From Dendrobium chrysotoxum (taxonomy: Eukaryota; Streptophyta; Magnoliopsida; Asparagales; Orchidaceae): a stretch of DNA of 64,000 bases. Where the stretch lies: positions 15,521,197 through 15,585,196 of the forward strand of contig CM034307.1 in assembly GCA_019925795.1 (NCBI GenBank). Reading direction: 5' to 3'. Position 1 is the first letter of the stretch. Every line of letters starts with the position of its first letter. Made by a program: the position numbers and the translations under genes. Positions 1 through 11,457 of this stretch are shown here, piece after piece. The notes below the pieces were generated by a model. It was not told the DNA's origin. It was given only the letters and a program-made list of their open reading frames with translations, and did no database searches.

Positions 1-276
1 ATACAGTATGAGTTCATTCGTACAGTATGAGTTCATTCATACAGTATGATCTAAGTCGTACAGTACGATCAACAGAAACATCAATATAGTAGTCTTAGAA
101 ATTCTCAAGTAAGGAGCCAGCTAGATAGAAAAAGAAATACCATTTAAAAAAGCAACATTTTTTTTATAAAAGAAAGAAAAACAACCCAAAAATGACTAAA
201 AGAAAATTCAATTGCAAAGCAAAATACCAAAAAGCAAGCATAGATCTAAAAAGAAACAGTACAATCACAATAAAAA
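1..276 (-). repeat. E region after the third ORF, with a 19-bp tandem repeat at the window edge
   Basis: Non-coding A-rich stretch downstream of the third ORF of E. Positions 1-76 are four tandem units of 19 bp (units begin TACAGTATGA or TACAGTACGA), the half-palindrome type seen in the LTRs. Positions 77-276 are plain A-rich sequence. No purine tract or LTR start could be recognised before the window ends, so whether bases 1-76 belong to E or to a further inserted LTR cannot be decided. Confidence 0.5.
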
Positions 277-536
277 CTAAAATAAAAATAGTACAGTGGT
301 GGATCCTAATCGTGAGGTGGAGGTGGAGGTTATTAGAAGAATTAGCTAAAACTATCATATTGCTACTGTATGGTGCTGAACTATTGTTGACTGTTTCCAA
401 AGTGTTCCCTAAACCAACCCATATCATTATCGTGTCAGATTTATTGTTGATCCAGACGAGTCTCCAGTTTATCAAATAGTTGAATCAACTCCTTATAAGG
501 GTAGTGGTGAGGAGCATGTGTAGGTTCAGTTGCATG
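277..536 (-). pseudogene. E third ORF (envelope-like), C-terminal part
   Basis: Minus-strand remnant of the C-terminus of the third ORF of E. It matches the end of the intact A copy (55232-56350): the LETRLD coiled-coil segment, a DMGWF motif that parallels DMKWF in A, then the proline-rich tail. Several stops interrupt it. The N-terminal part lies at 28854-29676, separated by the 28-kb insertion of element C. The break falls just after the acidic DEEGEAAP segment, in the proline/alanine linker. Confidence 0.75.
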
Positions 537-2400
537 TGAAAGTTCGTGAGGCGTGTTAAACCCTATAGAACTAACTCGAGGCTAACCAAGAGGGGGGGGG
601 GATGAATTGGTATTTAAAATTCTTTAGGCAAACAAAAAAAATTCTTTTTGAATTCTTTTTGAATATTTTAAACACAAACAGTTTAAGCAGAAGCAGGTAA
701 TCAAAATAAAAAATTTTAATCACAGATCAGATCACAGAGATAAGCAAAAATAAATACGAAAAAATAAGTAGAAAGAATACAATAGATTTATAGTGGTTCG
801 ATCAAATCTGACCTACGTCCACTCTCCAAAACCTCCCATTTCAAGAATAGCACTAATCAGTTAGTGTCTCTCCTTTTGCCCCCATAACAAGGCAAAGAAG
901 CCTTTATAAAATCTTTTTCATCGACCTGATGAGACAGAGAATCCAGAATCCTTTTACTCCCACCTAGAGTTGGTAGGGAACCGCAGAAATCCTTTTACTC
1001 CCTCCTGGAGTAGGCAGAGAACCTGACAATCCTTTTACTCCCTCTTAGAGTAGGTAGAGAATCTCAACCTGATGCTGATGATCATCTCCTCAGTGCCACC
1101 AAGGAACCAAGGACGAAGAAGGAAGAAGATGATTGAATCCTTGCTTGGAGCAACCTTTGTGAATCCCCTCACAAACTTCCCCTCATAATATTCTTCCTCT
1201 CTCTCTCTCCTAAACTCTTCTTCTCCTATTCTAAGCTCTCTTTAGGTTGGACTTAACAATAAAGAAGCTTATCTAAAGAGATAATTAGAGAGCTTAAATA
1301 GAGAGCCTTCAAAAAGTGCCCTAATTTCAATTTGCCAATAATATCATCCATGAGGATATATATCGTTATGTACGATCAGTGTAAATCAGCCCATCCAGGC
1401 AGGACGATTTATGTTCCATGTACGATGAAAATAATAATTATGTACTTATCTTCCAGGAGAATTTTGCAATCATCCTGTACGATTAGTTCAAATCAAAGCA
1501 TATTGTCATGAGAAATTTTTCGGGACGTCCAGGCTTATTAGAACAAATATACTTATCATCCTGGACGATATTGCGATCATCCTATACAATTAGTTCAAAT
1601 CAAAGCATATCATCCTGAGAAATTGTTCGAGATGTCCAGGCCATTAGAATAAATATACTTATCATCCCGGACAATCTTACGATCATCCTATATAATTAGT
1701 TCAAATTAACGAATATTATCCTGATAAATCGTTCGGGACGTCCAGTACGTTTAGAAGAAAAAACATGAATCGTTCGGGACGATCTATCGATCGTCCTATA
1801 CTATATGATCATTTAATCTAACCATACTTAAATCATTAATTATAAGATTTTTTTAGGCATGATTATCCTGGATCATCTAGGAAGATGCGGATCATCCTAT
1901 ACGATTAGTTCAAAATATTAAAAATAAAATATTTCCTAAAATGTGATTGGCGGCTGATTTCTTGATTTGTACTGATCATCCTGTACGATACAAAATTGTC
2001 CAGGATTATTAGTTAAGTAAACTTAATTATCAGGGATGCCCTAATTTGGGTTTCTATTATGAACGGATCATCTAGAATAATTTTTTATCATCCTGTATAA
2101 TGTGATTAAAAATAAAAGAACTCTCAAACTAACAAAATTAATTCTCCTGAGTGTGTGTGTGCAAGGTTACTTAACTTGGAGATCCATCACATTATATTTA
2201 ACTCAAGAAAGAAAAAAATTACATTGAAATGAAATTTCATGCAGACCTAATCTTGAGCTATTTTGTTTTACAAGTGATCTTTAAGGACCTAAAAAAGTTA
2301 GTAGGTAGGGCAACCAAAAATAAATATGTAGTAATAGGAATATAAAAAAATAATGTTTGTTATCATCAAAAATACAGTACCTGTATCCAGATTTGCAACA
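537..2400 (-). repeat. Element C 3' LTR
   Basis: On the minus strand it starts TGTTGCAAATC (at 2400) and ends TTTCA (at 537), 1864 bp. It is preceded by a purine tract (complement of 2404-2414). It pairs with the 5' LTR at 16099-17953 plus 28824-28853. Contents in minus order: a TG/CA run near 2150-2160, palindromes of the ATCATCC/GGATGAT kind between about 1340 and 2100, a TATTTAAG box (complement of 1293-1300), leader hairpins at 996-1012 and 1036-1052, and the conserved GTGGACGTAGGT motif near 815-830. Confidence 0.9.
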
Positions 2401-2647
2401 ATATTCTCTTTTTAATGATGGCAAACATTATTTATTAGAATTTTCAAATTAATATTTTTTCTTTTTTTTAATTAAATAAAAACATTCAGAAAATATGAAC
2501 AGAAATAAAGTACAATAAATTTCACTAAAATAAGACAAATGATATACTACCCCCCTTTTGACATTACAAAAAGAAGGTAAGACACAAAATAGAATAAAGT
2601 ACATAAAAGAACATCAATTCAAGCACTACACAAAAATGCTAAGTAAA
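2401..2647 (-). other. Element C purine tract and post-ORF3 region
   Basis: The complement of 2404-2414 is the purine tract AAAAAGAGAAT directly before the 3' LTR. A second purine run, complement of 2549-2559 (CAAAAGGGGGG), lies soon after the third ORF. The rest is A/T-rich without an ORF. Sireviruses are known to carry extra purine-tract copies before the 3' LTR. Confidence 0.7.
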
Positions 2648-3764
2648 CTAAAAGTAAGAAGGACCCTGATCAGGTGGAAGAGGTGGTGGTGGTGGCTGAA
2701 AGAGACTGCGAATGGAAGCAAATTGCTCCCCAAACCAAGCCATATCCTGGTCATGTTGCTACTACTATTGGGCTATATAGTCATTAAAATGAGCAACATC
2801 CTCTGTATGCTGTTGCTTCTGTGCAACTATATAGGAGTCAAATTTGGCCTCCCACTGGTCAAACTGCTCCACCAACTAATCTATCTTGGTCTACTGGAGA
2901 ATAAGAATAGGAGCGAGAATAGGTTCTTCTTCTTCTCCCACATCCTCCCCACGTTTTGGATGAAGGCGAGTACTGTGGAGGATGATGAAGGAGTTATTGG
3001 AATAAAAGGTAGGTTGGTAGTCAGGTGGGTTAGGATATTGAAGGTTATACTTGGTTTCAAGGACATAAGTAATGATGTGTCCTAAAGCTAGATTTGGTTT
3101 TCTCCTGTGGCCGGGATCCCTAATGCTAGTGAGATGTTTAATGTATCTGATTAGGAGATCGACGGCATTAAAATCTCTACGAGCTATTATGTAGTAAGTG
3201 GTGAGGGAAAGGATGGGAGTGATGTGAATGCAATCCCCAGCTTTGGGAATAACAGAAGTTCTATGAACATACTCGATGGTCCGTGCATCTTTTACTAAAG
3301 AATGGGCTGTAGAGTCGTGAAAAGGGGCATTTGTGTTCCTAAGGAGGGTATTAACAGGACTCCAATTAAAGTCATGATGGCGAGTAAGATGTGAATCTTA
3401 TCGCTAGTGGTGGAAATATGAAGAAGTTCATATAGGTCCTGATATGTGATTTCAACAGGTTGTCAATTCACATAGAATTATAGGAAAGTATATGAAGAAT
3501 TGATTTGAAGACTGGCAAAAAATTGAAACAGAAGCTCAGAATTTAAGGGAAAAGCAAGGGTTAGAATGAAAGAAAGAGATGTATGAGCGAAGAGATCAAG
3601 TACCCTATAAGTCAGAACAATTGGATTGCCACTTTGGAAGGGGTAATCCCTGCAGATTTGTAACAAGCATAAGCAGCTTGATCCGCTACTTCAGTAAAGC
3701 GGGGGTCAACAGTTCCCCTAGAGGAACTGCCTGTCTGTATTCTGGAATGTTTGCCACCTGTCAT
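2648..3764 (-). pseudogene. Element C third ORF (envelope-like), degenerate
   Basis: Minus-strand remnant starting at the ATG complementary to 3762-3764 (MTGGKHSRIQTGSSS) and ending at the stop complementary to 2648-2650 after the polyproline tail QPPPPP. The span of 1117 bp is close to the 1119 bp of the A and B copies, so few large deletions have occurred, but stops and frame changes are frequent; the first stop comes about 50 codons in. The serine-rich start, the hydrophobic segment, the NLALGH-like core and the PPDQ end can all be aligned with A. A TATATA box lies 70-80 bp upstream (near 3836-3841). Confidence 0.75.
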
Positions 3765-5556
3765 AGAGAAGATTTGAGAGTTAGGAATTGAGAGATTAGT
3801 TTTGGGGTGTGAAAACTAGCTTAAAAATGGGCCTGTATATAAAGAGTTGTCCATATATTCCAGGTCGATCTTGATGTCGTCCAGGATAATTTGAAGTAAT
3901 AATGGCGTCTAGGCTGATTGGTCAAAAAGGCTATTATATCATCCAGGATGATCAGGCATCATCCAGGATGATTAAACACAGACGATCATCCCAAGGAGTC
4001 AAACCGTACGATCATTGATCGGCTCGATCGTCTAGGATGAATAGGTGGATGATTCAGGATGATGTATCATTATTGATGGTACCAACCTCCATTCAAATCA
4101 TTCAGTTATTTTTGCCATATGGATCATCCAGGACGAATAGATGTATCGTCCATGACGATTACTAATAATAGATTCAGATCAACCATTAGTTTTGGATTAA
4201 ACAGTGATTTGATGATATCATCCAAGATGATAGAGATATCATCCAGGACAATGAGAATAAAAAATTAAAGATTGGAATGATGAAAAGAGGTGATAAAAAG
4301 GATCCAAAAAATTAACAAAAAATCAAAGAGAACAATAAAAAAAAAGATAAAAATAATTCGTTAAAACAAAAATGAGTTTTTTTTAATCGATCAACTCTTG
4401 TAAATGATAATTTTTACCTCAAATTTAAATTTAAAAAGTCGAAAGAAATGAATCAATAATGCTGATAACTAGAAAAGTTGGAAAATCATTTTTGTAAACC
4501 CTACCTCGGACATCTTATAGGTTCAAATTCTTTTTAAACAAAAATATAATTTAGAAGAAAATAAATTAGATATGAAAAAGTAATCCTTTCAAGCTTCATT
4601 CCAGAAAAATATTTGATAAAGTAGTATTGCAAAGTAAAGAACTAGAAATCATGAATTTCAATCTCAAATGTTTGAATATATGAAGTGTCAAAAAGATTCT
4701 TCAATGATTTTTAAAGATTTGAAAGAGAAGAAAGCTTATTTCTTTGTAAGCTCATTTTGTGCCTCTTTTTTAGTTTATTTGGCACACTTTGCGCATCTTT
4801 TGATTTTTTGAAATACTTTGTGTATCTTACAATTAATTGGAGAATATTGCGCATCTTTTTAGTGTTAGGCTCATTTTGTGCCTCTTTTTCAGTTGATTGG
4901 CGCACTTTGCGCATCTTATGCGAGCTTCCTTTCTTTCTAAATCTCTAAAACACTCTCAATTGTGGAATTATCTTTCAGATATAAGAGAAGAAAAACTCAC
5001 TCTCTTAGATAAGGAAAAATAAACCACAAAATAGAATCATTCTTATATGATAAATGCAATCACCTGATTTCAAAAATATGAAAGTAATTTAATGATTTGG
5101 AACACTACTTTTATGAGATAGATTACTGTAGGAAGATAAAATAGATCTCTATTTTAAAGTCCAAGTTTTTAATTTTAAAAAAGATTTTGATTCAAAAAGA
5201 AAAATATATCATTAAAGGAGTTAGACGAAGAGAAATAATCATCAATATTTCTTCCTTTAACTAATATAGAGGAGTCAATCACTGCTAACAAGCTTCTAAA
5301 CAAAAAATAAGGCAAAAATCTCATTTAAAAAGCATGTTTATCAGTAGAAGTGTGCAGTGATCTAATTTTAAGATACTGAAGAAAAGCAATATGAAATCAA
5401 AACCATAAAGGCATAAACATGTAAAGGGAAAATAATCAAACAAATCAAATGAAACAAAAAAAAACAAGAAATAAAAAAAACATAAAAGCAAAAACATGCA
5501 ATTAAAAAATTAAACACAACTTACAGAATAAAAATCATAAACAAAAAGTATCATTT
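3765..5556 (-). promoter_or_regulatory. Element C pol-to-ORF3 spacer with palindromes, hairpin array and TATA box
   Basis: About 1.8 kb without an ORF. Near ORF3 it carries a TATATA box (complement of 3836-3841) and palindromes at 3862-4250, including two exact copies of ATCATCCAGGATGAT at 3938-3952 and 3958-3972, exactly 20 bp apart. Further upstream in the minus sense, 4750-4925 is a short array of GCGCA/TGCGC inverted repeats between two copies of GAGGCACAAAATGAGC. The rest (about 4930-5556) is A-rich and featureless. Confidence 0.65.
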
Positions 5557-8556
5557 TCAAACATGAATATCTATCACACCCTGTTTGGTTCTTAAGATGC
5601 TAAAGGTTTCGAAGGATAGTGGTTTTGTGAAGATATCAGCCAGTTGGTTTTCAGTGGCTACATGGTGTAGCTCTATGTCTCCTTTGGTAACATGGTCCCT
5701 AATGAAGTTGTGCCTTATATGAATGTGTTTGGTCATGGAGTGTTGAATTAGATTCTTTGAAATGCAGATGGTACTAGTGTTATCATATAGGATTGGAATT
5801 GTGCTTACAGGGAGTCCTAAATCCAAAATTTATTGTTTTAGCCAAAGTACATGGGCCACACAACTTCTTAAGATAATGTATTCAGCTTCAACAGTGGATA
5901 GTGTAACTAAGTTCTATTTTTTACTGGACCAGGAGACTAAGGATTGTCCTATGAATTGACATATTCCAGAGGTACTCTTTTTATCCACCCTACATCCTGT
6001 AAAGTTTAAATCAGAATATCCTATAATCTCAAAGGCAGTGCTATGCCTAAGATACCAGATTCCTAAGTTTTGGGTTCCTAAGAGATATCTATGGATTCTT
6101 TTAACTGCAGCCAGGTGGAATTCTTTAGGATCATCTTGAAGTCTAGCACAAAGATAAACACTAAATATTATATCAGGTTGGCTAGTAGTTAAGTAAAGCA
6201 ATGATCCAATTATTTCTCTATATTTTTTTGATCGACTGATTTTCTATTTGAGTCTTTATCTAATTGAATACTGGAGCTCATGGGAGTATTTATTGGCTTG
6301 TCTTTATCCATTTCATATTTCTTCTAGATGTCCTTAATATGTTTTGATTGATTAAGAAAAGTTCTATAATCCATTTTCCTTATTCTAAATAAAAAAAAGA
6401 TAATTCTCCCATCATACTCATTTCAAATTCCTTACTCATTATTTTAGAAAAATCATCAAATAACTTTTTATCAAAAATTCCAAAAAGTATATCATCAATA
6501 TAGATCTTGACAATGAGTAATTCATCTCCTACTTTCCTTAGAAAAAGGGTGGTGTCTATGCTCCCCTTAACAAACTCTCTTTCTAGTTGGATTATACTAA
6601 GCCTCTCATACCATACCCTGGGTGCCTATTTTATTCCATACAAAGCCTTTTTAAATTTAAAAACATAATTTGGAAATTGGGAGTTCTTAGCTCTACAAAC
6701 ACATGTTCTTTTATTATCCCATTTAAAAAAGCACTCTTGATATCCATTTGAAAAAGCTTAAATCCCTTATAACAAGCAAAGGTTAGTAGCACTCTAATGG
6801 CTTCTAATCAAGCTAGAGGGGCAAAAGTTTTCTCAAAATCAATCCCTTCTATTTGGTTGTACCCTTTAGCCACTAAACTTGGCTTATTCCTAACCCCCAC
6901 ACCAAAATTATTCATTTTATTCTTAAAGACCCATTTGGTTCGTACTAAACTCTGTTCCTTAGGTCTTTCTACTAGCTCCCAGTCATCATTCCTAATAAAT
7001 TGGTTTAGTTCCTCTGGCATCTCTAGGATCTAGAATTCATTAGAAAGGGCTTGATTGATGTTGGTGGATTCAATCATTGAAATGAAGGAAGAGTGGTTTA
7101 CATATTTTTTATGTCCATGCCTAGTTCTAACACCTTCAGAAGGGTCTCCTAAGATTAGTTCCTTAGGATGACTCGAAGAATATCCCCATTCTCTAAGCAA
7201 TGTCACTTCAAGTTCTATCCTTTCCTCCAGATTGGCAGATTCTACTCCTTGGGTGACTTCTACAATCTCCTCTTCTTCTGCTCTAGACCCTCGAGAATTA
7301 TCATATTTATCAAACACAACATGATTGGTCTTCTCAATAATTAGGGTTTTTTTATTGAAGACTCTATAGGATTTCCCAATACTTGAGTAACCTAGAATTA
7401 CTCCTTCATCAGATTTTAGGTCAAACATTCCTAGTTAAGACTTCCCATTATTCAGAATGAATACTTTATATCCAAAGACATGAAGGTGAGAGAGGTTGGG
7501 TGTCCTACCCTTAAGAATTTCATAGGGTGTTTTATTCAGTTTAGATCTAAGATTTACCCTATTCAAAATATAATAGGATGTATTCACCGCTTCTACCTAG
7601 AAGTATTTAGGAAGTGAGTATTCAGCTAATATGACTCTAGTATCTTTTACCAAGGTCTTGTTCTTCCTTTCAGCTACCCCATTCTACTGAGGGGTCCTAG
7701 GAGCTAAAAAATTATGATCTATCCATTGCTCCTTACAGAAGGTTTCAAATTTCTCATTTTTAAACTCTCGACCATGATTACTATAAATAGTCAGAATTTT
7801 ACAACCTAATTTCTTCCGAATCTAAGTGTAGAAAGATCTAAATTCCTTGAATGATTCACTTTTATGAGATAGGAATCTAAACTAGGTGAACCTCAAATAA
7901 TCATCAACAATCACATACCCAAAGACTTTCCCTCTTAAGTATGAAGTGCTGACAGGTCCAAAGAGATCCATGTGAAGGACTTTTAAGGCTTTTCTAGTGT
8001 TAATGCCTTTGATTGAGTAGAAAAAGGATTTGACTTGCTTCCCTAACTAACAGGTATCACACAGGTGGTCCTTAGTGAACTCTAGTTTGGGGACACCTCT
8101 TACTAAGTCTTTTTGGTGATCTTCCTAAGGCTTTTCATGCTTGTATAACACAATCTCCTATGCCACAATCATGATTCATCAGCAATTAATTTTAAGTAAA
8201 CAACAATATCAGCTTTAAAGTAATTTAGATCTCGCCTGTAGATATTATTGATCCTTTTTTCTAGCAAAATAATTTTGTTATTTAAGCTTATAATGCAGCA
8301 AGTTCGCAAAAATTTTATGCTGAAGCGTTTATCACAGAGTTGGCTGATGCTGAGCAGATTGTATTTCAGTTTATCTACAAAAAAAAATATTGTCAATGAT
8401 GAAATTTTTTGAATCACTAATTATATCTAATCCCACCACTCTCTTGGTGGTCTTGTCTCTAAGTGTTATCTTGCCTCCTACCCTAGCCTCCAGTGAAAGA
8501 AATTGATTTGTATCTCTATTGATATGCTTTAAACATCCACTGTCCAGGTACCACAT
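5557..8556 (-). pseudogene. Element C pol (protease-integrase-RT-RNase H), degenerate
   Basis: Minus-strand pol pseudogene. It begins MWYLDSG (copia protease active site DSG) at 8556 and ends after the VIDIHV C-terminus at 5557. Recognisable blocks in order: protease 8556-8400; integrase about 8150-7500; the TRHGHKK linker near 7120; the RT start (TKWVFKNKMN) near 6930; RNase H with SDLNFTGCRVDKKSTSG near 6000; and the TKHIHIRHNFIRD block near 5720. Many in-frame stops and shifts interrupt it. The span of 3000 bp is close to the 3015 bp of A. A gag-pol hairpin lies directly upstream at 8557-8582. Confidence 0.9.
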
Positions 8557-8582
8557 GCTCTCATGAGGCCTTTTATGAGAGC
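8557..8582 (-). other. Gag-pol junction hairpin, element C
   Basis: Perfect 8-bp inverted repeat on the minus strand: GCTCTCAT, loop AAAAGGCCTC, ATGAGAGC, immediately before the protease ATG. The gag stop TAA (complement of 8598-8600) lies 15 nt before it. The innermost pair is T-A here but C-G in elements A and B. Confidence 0.75.
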
Positions 8583-8597
8583 ACCCCTACAAAATGG

Positions 8598-8880
8598 TTA
8601 GATGGCAGATTTGGGAACCCAAGCAGGTTTGGGTCCCTTGTGAAGGAAAGAAGAATGCGATGCATGCATGTTATGTTATGAATTTTGTAATTTTGGTCTC
8701 CACACCAAATGTGTTCTATGGTGAATGGTATAAGTGTGGGAGATATATCCTAGCATGCCACAAGAAAAATATCTAACACCAGAAAAATGGTTTACTAATC
8801 CATTTGAGTTATAATGCCTCTTCCTAGGTTTGAATGATGCATGCTTTGTTGATATTTTATAAAACACTATAAGTGAAGGT
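8598..8880 (-). pseudogene. Element C gag, C-terminal part
   Basis: Minus-strand end of gag with the second CCHC-type knuckle (YFSCGMLGYISHTC), followed by WRPKLQ and the conserved WVPKS-I end and a stop (complement of 8598-8600). It continues from 14546-16039 on the other side of element D. The knuckle spacing is C-X2-C-X4-(Y for H)-X4-C: the histidine position reads Y, so it is damaged. Confidence 0.8.
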
Positions 8881-8885
8881 GGTGT
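8881..8885. repeat. Target site duplication of element D (left)
   Basis: GGTGT directly before the 5' LTR, repeated perfectly at 14541-14545 after the 3' LTR. Confidence 0.9.
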
Positions 8886-10457
8886 TATTACGACTCGAGC
8901 TCACGAGTTTATATTTTTGATGATAATAAAAATTATGGCTCACATCTTTATGTCTCCTAATATTTTCATTCTATACTTATTTGTGTGTATACTAACATTT
9001 CAAGAACACCATGTACCATCCAATGAATAATTAGAGCTCAAGATTGGGTAGAATAGGTTATGTTGTAAAGAGTATGTAATATTCATTGATGTAATTTTTG
9101 ATTTCTTAAGTTGAGTCCAATAAAGGTGTTTTCTAGCTTGATGACCTTACACACACACATGCTCAAGGGTTTTAGATCTAGTCAAAATTAGAAGTTTAAT
9201 TTTTGAACTAATCATACTGGATGATTTCTATCATCCAGGATAATTAGCTCTTTGAACTAATCATACTGGATGATTTATATTGTCGAGGACAATCCTTTAT
9301 GATCTTGAAAAATTAGCAGCCAATGATAATTTAGGTAAGGATTTAAGATTCAAATTTTATTCTAATCATCATGGATGACCTAGATTATCCTAGATGATAT
9401 ATGAAAATCATGCCTAAATTAATCCTATGATTAGTCAATCAAGTCTATTTAATTTGATATTCTGATCATACTAGACGATCATAGAATCATCCTGGATGAT
9501 ATTAGAATTATCCTGGATGATCTGTACAAATTTGTACATATCTTCCAGGTGATCGTCTAGGTGATCATATTAGACTATCAGGTTAAATTCTGCACATAGT
9601 CCTAGATGATCCTGCGATCATACTAGATGATTCTTAGAGGTTGAATTGAGTTTTTAGGGCTTTTTAAGCCCTCATTTTAAGCACATCATCCTGGACGATC
9701 ATGCGAACGTCCTAAATGATCTTTACAGCTAGAATTGATTTTTTAGAGTTTTTAGAGCCCTCTATTTAAGCTTTCTCAAAGACACTAAAAGTATCTTTGA
9801 CAGCCATTAAGGCTTCATTTTTTGGAGAAAACTTGAAGAGAGAGCCTTGAAAGGGAGAGAGGGAAGGGTGGAGTTTGAGAGAGGGAGAAGATCCTCGAAG
9901 GGGATTTTAAGGGAGTGTGGAGGGGGTTTCACACGGTTGCTCTAGCAAGCTTGCACCTTAGTACCATCGAATTTAAGGTTTATCTTGAGGGAAGTTTTGG
10001 GAAGAAGAATATCTCTTTGGTGTCAAAAGACCAGGTTCTCTGCCTTCACCAGGAGGGTAAAAAAGGATTCCAAGTTCTCTGTCGCACCGGGGGAGGTGGA
10101 AGATATTTTGTAAGGGATTCTTTTCCTAGATGTGGGGGCTAAGGGAGGGTCACTCAAGGTTTAGTGCAATACCTGGAACAGGAGGTTTTGGGGAGTGGAC
10201 GTAGGTCAGGTTGGACCATACCACTATAAATCTGGTGTATTTTTTCTGATTATTTTTCGCACTTTATTTTTACTGCGATTAACTGGTTGGGTGAAATCTC
10301 TGATTTATCTTTTTATTAATTATTTAATTCATTTCTGCTGCAAGATAGAAAAAGATTTTTCTTTTTATTAAAGAAGTATTTAAATATCAAATTCACCCCC
10401 CACTCTTTGTTAGCCTTGGGACTAGTTTTATAGGGTAACAAGCCTCAAAAACTTTCA
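8886..10457 (+). repeat. Element D 5' LTR
   Basis: Starts TATTACGACTCGAG (the 3' copy starts TATTGCGACTCGAG) and ends ACTTTCA. It carries a CA repeat near 9154, palindromes such as ATCATCCTGGATGAT between 9210 and 9710, a TATTTAAG box at 9763-9770, a leader hairpin at 10045-10061 (loop AGGAG, one mismatch) and GTGGACGTAGGTCAGG near 10196. It differs from the 3' LTR at roughly one base in ten over the first 150 bp, judged by eye. Confidence 0.92.
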
Positions 10458-10459
10458 AG

Positions 10460-10471
10460 TGGTATCAGAGC
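10460..10471 (+). other. Element D primer-binding site
   Basis: TGGTATCAGAGC, complementary to the 3' end of plant initiator tRNA-Met, two bases after the LTR end. Confidence 0.92.
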
Positions 10472-10515
10472 GGGATTCAAAAATTAAATTTTTGAAAACT
10501 TTTGAATTTCGATCA

Positions 10516-11457
10516 ATGGCTAATTTTGGAAATCATAATATTGTAGAAGGATATTCAATCACCCGACCACCTTTATTTGAAAATATTTTTTTTAATTTTT
10601 GGAAAATTTATATGTCTACTTTCTTGAAATCAATAGATTATCACATATGAATGTTAATTCAAGAAGGATAATCTACACCTTCTTATTTTGTAAATGGAAT
10701 CAAAATTGATATTCCTTTTTCTGAATGGAGTAGAGAAGAAAAATCAATACTCAATTAAATGCTAAATGTTTGAACTATTTTTTTTTGTGCCTTAAATTCT
10801 GATGATTGCATGAGTATCTCAACATGTACTACTGGCAAGAAAATTTGGGATAAACTGATCACTACATATGAAGGTACTAGTGAAGTTAAGCAATCTAAGT
10901 TGAATATTCTAATGTATGATTATGAACTTTTTTGCATGAAACTTTATGAGACGATTTTAGACATGTATACTAGGTTTACTCAAATTGTGATATCATTACA
11001 TGTTTTAGGTAAAGAATTTTCAAACGTTGAAAAGGTCAATAAAATTCTCCATTGTCTACTTGATAAGTTTGATGCCAAAGTTATTGCTATTTGTGAATCA
11101 AAAAATTTGAATGAATATACTATTGATAATATGATTGGCTCACTCATTGCCTATGAGTAAACTGTAAGTCAAAGACTTATGGATGCAGGTAAAATGATAG
11201 TACTAAACACTGAAGATATGAATGGAAGTGGCTTAGTAGATGATGAAAGTGAAGAATTAGCTTCAGTAATGAGCAAATTGGAAGGTCTACTAAAGCACAA
11301 GCATAAGCATCAACAAAAGTGGAACAAAGGTAAAAATAGTAAAAATGTTAAGATTTCTTCTGATGTTATTTACTTTGGATGTAGGAAGCCTGAACATATG
11401 AATAATCAGTGCCCTAATTTAAAAACTCTTCCTATAAAGGAAAAGGCCAAACAATGA
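10516..11457 (+). pseudogene. Element D gag remnant
   Basis: Starts with ATG at 10516 (MANFGNHN), aligned with the gag of A. It breaks early: a stop TGA at 10648-10650 and a frame change near 10740. Open stretches follow at 10810-11160 (the STCTTGKKIWDKL block typical of copia gag, UBN2-like) and 11179-11457. The first knuckle reads YFGCRKPEHMNNQC, so its first cysteine is lost. Everything after the first knuckle, including the coiled coil and the second knuckle, is missing. It can no longer encode a working Gag. Confidence 0.85.

Noticed and set aside
532..536. A clean target duplication for element C
   Set aside because: The flanks on the C sense strand, CATGC and CCTAC, agree at only three of five bases, so I do not claim it.
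4711..4948. Overlapping open frames on both strands at the GCGC array
   Set aside because: They come from the internal inverted repeats of the array and have low-complexity translations with no homologue in the other elements' coding regions.
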